64,000 bases of DNA from UBA7359 sp964523895 (lineage in GTDB: Bacteria > Pseudomonadota > Gammaproteobacteria > Eutrophobiales > Eutrophobiaceae): positions 78,735-142,734 of the forward strand of contig CAZGBJ010000003.1 in assembly GCA_964523895.1 (NCBI GenBank), written 5' to 3'. The notes beneath the pieces are model-generated. The model was not told the origin of the DNA and ran no database searches. It worked only from the letters and a program-made list of their open reading frames with translations. The position numbers and the translations under genes were made by a program. Each line of letters begins with the position of its first letter. Position 1 is the stretch's first letter. Below, in pieces: positions 61,773-64,000 of the stretch.

Positions 61773-62086
61773 TGGCTTCAACAATTCGACTAAAAACTAA
61801 AACCAGAGACAACATTACAACGGTACGTGCAATTATTCGCCATCCGATGGAAACTGGCTTCAGAGTTGATGCAGATTCAGGGAAGCTTATTCCTGCACAT
61901 TTCATTAAGCTTGTTACAGTAAAACACAATGATCAAATCATGTTTTCATGTGACTGGAGTCGAGCTATTTCTAAAAACCCTTATCTATCGTTTATGTTTG
62001 AAGGTGCGAAATCCGGAGATAAACTGAAAGTGAGTTGGCTTGATACTCAAGATAAAACCGACACATTTGAAACACTGATAGATTAA
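61772..62086 (+). CDS. soxZ: Sulfur-compound chelating protein SoxZ
   Basis: Partner of SoxY in the periplasmic sulfur-carrier complex; it has no signal peptide and is co-exported with SoxY. It has 104 residues. Conserved TIRLKTKTRDNITTVRAIIR (split, 4-23), HPMETGFRVDADSGKLIPAHFI (split) and FEGAKSGDKLKVSWLDTQ near 79-96 are visible. The start is ATG 61772, sharing an A with the soxY stop; the frame can be read three codons upstream from a TTG, which is less likely. Confidence 0.95.
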   Translation: MASTIRLKTKTRDNITTVRAIIRHPMETGFRVDADSGKLIPAHFIKLVTVKHNDQIMFSCDWSRAISKNPYLSFMFEGAKSGDKLKVSWLDTQDKTDTFETLID

Positions 62087-62118
62087 AAGATATTAGCTAA
62101 TCACAAGTTATTATTTCA

Positions 62119-62994
62119 ATGCGTGCTATTTTAGTATTCCTTATATTTATCGTACTGGCTTTTCTTGTCGGCGCAGTACTCGCATACCCATTAAAACTAT
62201 TGCTCGATCCTGTACTTGAGCTCGCCTTTCGCAAATATCTAACTTACGCCACATTAATTAGCGGTTTGATAATCAGCGGTATTTATTTACAACTTTACAA
62301 TCTGCTTTCATTTAGTGCATTTGGTTATAACGGGAAAGCCAAAATTTTTTTAAATGGTATGCTAAATGGTTTTGCTTATGGTCTGACCATTATGCTATTG
62401 ATAGAAGTTCTATTACTATTACTCGGCATACATGAAATAGACTCTAGTCGCAGCTATACAATGGAGTCGGTTTCGCTCCTTTTGTTAAAGGCCATTGTAG
62501 TAGGCCTATTAATTGCCTTGATTGAGGAGTCAATATTTCGAGGGGCTTTATTTACCGGGCTTTACAAACAAACTGGCGCAGTCATAGCAACATTTTTTTC
62601 CAGCTTGATATATGCAACCGTTCATTTTATTCGTTATCGCGATCTTCCTGCAGATGTTGATATAGGCTGGCTTACAGGTCTATCAATGATGCCGGAAGCA
62701 TTTCGTCGCTTTCACGAATGGTCCATTGTTGATTATTTCTTAACACTATTTATCTTTGGCTTGCTACTTGCGTTATTACGATTAAAGCACAAAAGCATTG
62801 CCGCTTGTATCGGCGTACATGCCGGGATAGTCATGCTTATAAAAATTTCTGATTATGCTACTAATAGAACTTATGGAAGTAATTATGATTATTTAGTTAG
62901 CCAGTATAACTCTACTTTTGGCTGGCTAAGCTTTATCGTAATTTTTTTATTTACTTTATTTTATTTCGTAAAGTTACAAACAAAAACAAAATAA
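62119..62994 (+). CDS. CPBP-family intramembrane metalloprotease
   Basis: Membrane protein of the CPBP/Abi (CAAX protease) superfamily. It has 291 residues and about eight spans. The catalytic pair of glutamates is in IEESIFRGALF (about 135-145). The second motif is YATVHFIRY (about 156-164) and the third is the HAGIV region (about 235-239). Members process or sequester membrane and prenylated proteins; this one's target is unknown. It is 32 nt downstream of soxZ on the same strand and may belong to the bepA-soxYZ transcript. Confidence 0.9.
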   Translation: MRAILVFLIFIVLAFLVGAVLAYPLKLLLDPVLELAFRKYLTYATLISGLIISGIYLQLYNLLSFSAFGYNGKAKIFLNGMLNGFAYGLTIMLLIEVLLLLLGIHEIDSSRSYTMESVSLLLLKAIVVGLLIALIEESIFRGALFTGLYKQTGAVIATFFSSLIYATVHFIRYRDLPADVDIGWLTGLSMMPEAFRRFHEWSIVDYFLTLFIFGLLLALLRLKHKSIAACIGVHAGIVMLIKISDYATNRTYGSNYDYLVSQYNSTFGWLSFIVIFLFTLFYFVKLQTKTK

Positions 62995-63033
62995 CAATCA
63001 TGCACCAACCGTAGGCGCTTTAGCCGAAGGTAT

Positions 63034-63843
63034 CTAATTTATTACATCTGGGTGGAAAAGCACTTCCCCATTGACCTTGAAATTTCGTATTAAATCTTGT
63101 CCTTCTTCGCTGCGAATAAATTCAGAATACTTTCTTGCCAATTCAATTTTTGTATGGGGATGTTTTTCAGGGCTCACCATAATAATGTGATAGGGATTAA
63201 ATAAGGCTTCATCCTTTTCAAATAAAACTTTTAATTTCATTTTGTCTTTATAAGCCAGATAAGTGCCCCTGTCAGTTAATGTATACGCCTCTTTATCATC
63301 CGCAATTCTCAAAACAATACCCATACCCTGGCCTACAGAAAGATACCAGGATCCGAAAGCTTCATCGCCAACCATTTGCCAAAGATTTTTTTCTTTTTTA
63401 TGCGTGCCTGAGTCATCTCCTCTGGAAATAAAGATATGCTTTTTTTCCATCAAACGATTCATAGCGTCATTAATGTTTTTTGCGTTTTTTAGCTTAGCAG
63501 GATCTTTAGTCGAACCAACAATAACAAAATCGTTATGCATTACAGGTTCGCGTTCTATTCCAAAGCCTTCATCAATAAACTTTTTTTCGGCAGCCGGTGC
63601 ATGAACAAGAATTAGATCGACATCACCATTTTTACCCAAACGGATCGCTTTGCCTGTTCCCACCGAAATAACATCCAGCTTTACGCTATATTTTTTCTCA
63701 AAAGGTGGATTTAAAACAGCGAGTAAGCCTGAGTTATCGGTACTGGTTGTCGTCGCCATCTTTATACGTTGTCCTTCCGCCAGCGGCTGAAACGAAGTGG
63801 CCAACAATAAAACGAATAAGCCTATTGATAAAAATTGTGTCAC
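63034..63843 (-). CDS. tupA: Tungstate/molybdate-type ABC transporter substrate-binding protein (TupA-like)
   Basis: Periplasmic oxyanion receptor of the TupA (PBP-like) type. It has 269 residues. The signal peptide ends in PLAEG near residue 24. The oxyanion-binding N-terminus is MATTTSTDNSGLL (about 29-41), followed by DVISVGTGKAIRLGKNGDVD (split), the DLILVHAPAAEK motif (about 76-87) and FISRGDDSGTHKKE (about 137-150). No tupB or tupC follows it downstream, since the next gene lies on the opposite strand, so the transporter is encoded elsewhere. tRNA-Lys lies upstream, 110 bp away. Confidence 0.9.
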   Translation of the reverse strand: MTQFLSIGLFVLLLATSFQPLAEGQRIKMATTTSTDNSGLLAVLNPPFEKKYSVKLDVISVGTGKAIRLGKNGDVDLILVHAPAAEKKFIDEGFGIEREPVMHNDFVIVGSTKDPAKLKNAKNINDAMNRLMEKKHIFISRGDDSGTHKKEKNLWQMVGDEAFGSWYLSVGQGMGIVLRIADDKEAYTLTDRGTYLAYKDKMKLKVLFEKDEALFNPYHIIMVSPEKHPHTKIELARKYSEFIRSEEGQDLIRNFKVNGEVLFHPDVIN

Positions 63844-63953
63844 TCTATTTCCTCATTTAAAAATAAAATTGATAAACTAAATTGAGTTATAACACCAAAA
63901 CTGCTGAAAGTTATATTAAGAACGATCCTGGCTATTATGAGTTATTAAAAAAA

Positions 63954-64000
63954 TGGTGGGCCGTGGGCGATTCGAACGCCCGACCAATGGATTAAAAATC
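63954..64000 (-). tRNA. tRNA-Lys (UUU), 3' portion cut by the window edge
   Basis: Reading on the minus strand, the sequence has the 3' half of a tRNA: a TTTTTAATC anticodon-loop region (UUU), the T-arm GGGCG-TTCGAAT-CGCCC and the acceptor end with CCA encoded. It matches the tRNA-Lys 3' half of E. coli closely. The 5' half lies outside the window. Confidence 0.9.

Noticed and set aside
1..64000. CRISPR arrays, rRNA, prophage and intact insertion sequences
   Set aside because: No regularly spaced direct repeats, rRNA segments, integrase or transposase reading frames were seen.

Overview
The window is a moderately AT-rich stretch of chromosome, gene-dense and almost entirely coding, from a gammaproteobacterium. 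Evidence for this is the gene order aroQ-accB-accC-prmA-(DUF3426)-dusB-fis-purH-purD, the order leuS-lptE-holA-proA-nadD-rsfS-rlmH, and the presence of DjlA, RdgC, PqiABC, LptE and BepA homologues. SoxY and SoxZ, a pyrophosphate-type phosphofructokinase and a membrane pyrophosphatase together suggest a sulfur-oxidising, perhaps autotrophic, lineage. The species cannot be named from the sequence. There is no rRNA, CRISPR array, prophage or intact insertion sequence. The only tRNA is the 3' part of a tRNA-Lys at the right edge.

Layout. 1-10.7 kb (minus strand): a DEAD-box helicase cut by the edge, purD, purH, fis, dusB, a zinc-ribbon membrane protein, prmA, accC, accB and aroQ. 10.9-16.5 kb: a thiol-redox operon (cutA-dsbD-tlpA), fxsA, djlA, a methyltransferase and a SixA-type phosphatase. 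16.6-33.5 kb: a continuous phosphate and polyphosphate region with ppx, ppk, a PhoU-like protein plus Pit, then phoU, pstB, pstA, pstC, pstS, phoR, phoB and a phosphate porin. 33.7-35 kb: a ComEA-like protein and a DUF1778-GNAT toxin-antitoxin pair. 35-41.8 kb: the leuS to rlmH housekeeping operon. 41.8-43.8 kb: a repeat-rich accessory island with a NYN-domain nuclease behind a structured leader and an orphan HigA-type antitoxin. 43.9-48.7 kb: rdgC, maf, a small periplasmic protein, the membrane pyrophosphatase and a DNA glycosylase. 48.7-55.9 kb: a five-gene envelope lipid-transport operon (pqiA-pqiB-pqiC, a LolA-like protein, and an RND/MMPL permease fused to a cyclic-nucleotide-binding domain). 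56.1-59.7 kb: a SulP transporter, a cytoplasmic DsbA-like protein and PPi-PFK. 59.8-64 kb: a BepA-like protease, soxY, soxZ, a CPBP protease, tupA and tRNA-Lys.

How the parts work together. The phosphate region covers sensing (PhoR/PhoB), outer-membrane entry (porin), high-affinity uptake (PstSCAB with PhoU), low-affinity uptake (Pit) and polyphosphate turnover (Ppk/Ppx). Five Pho boxes can be read directly. Each is two TGTCA-like half-sites 11 bp apart, and in most of them a -10 element follows 11 nt later. One of them precedes a 54-codon ORF behind phoU that I do not recognise. The pyrophosphatase and PPi-PFK suggest that pyrophosphate is used as an energy currency.

Most worth a second look: the Pho-box-driven 54-aa ORF; the two-hairpin leader, with a GNRA tetraloop, in front of the NYN nuclease; the PqiABC/LolA-like/RND-cNMP operon; and a family of CATGGATG-centred intergenic palindromes.
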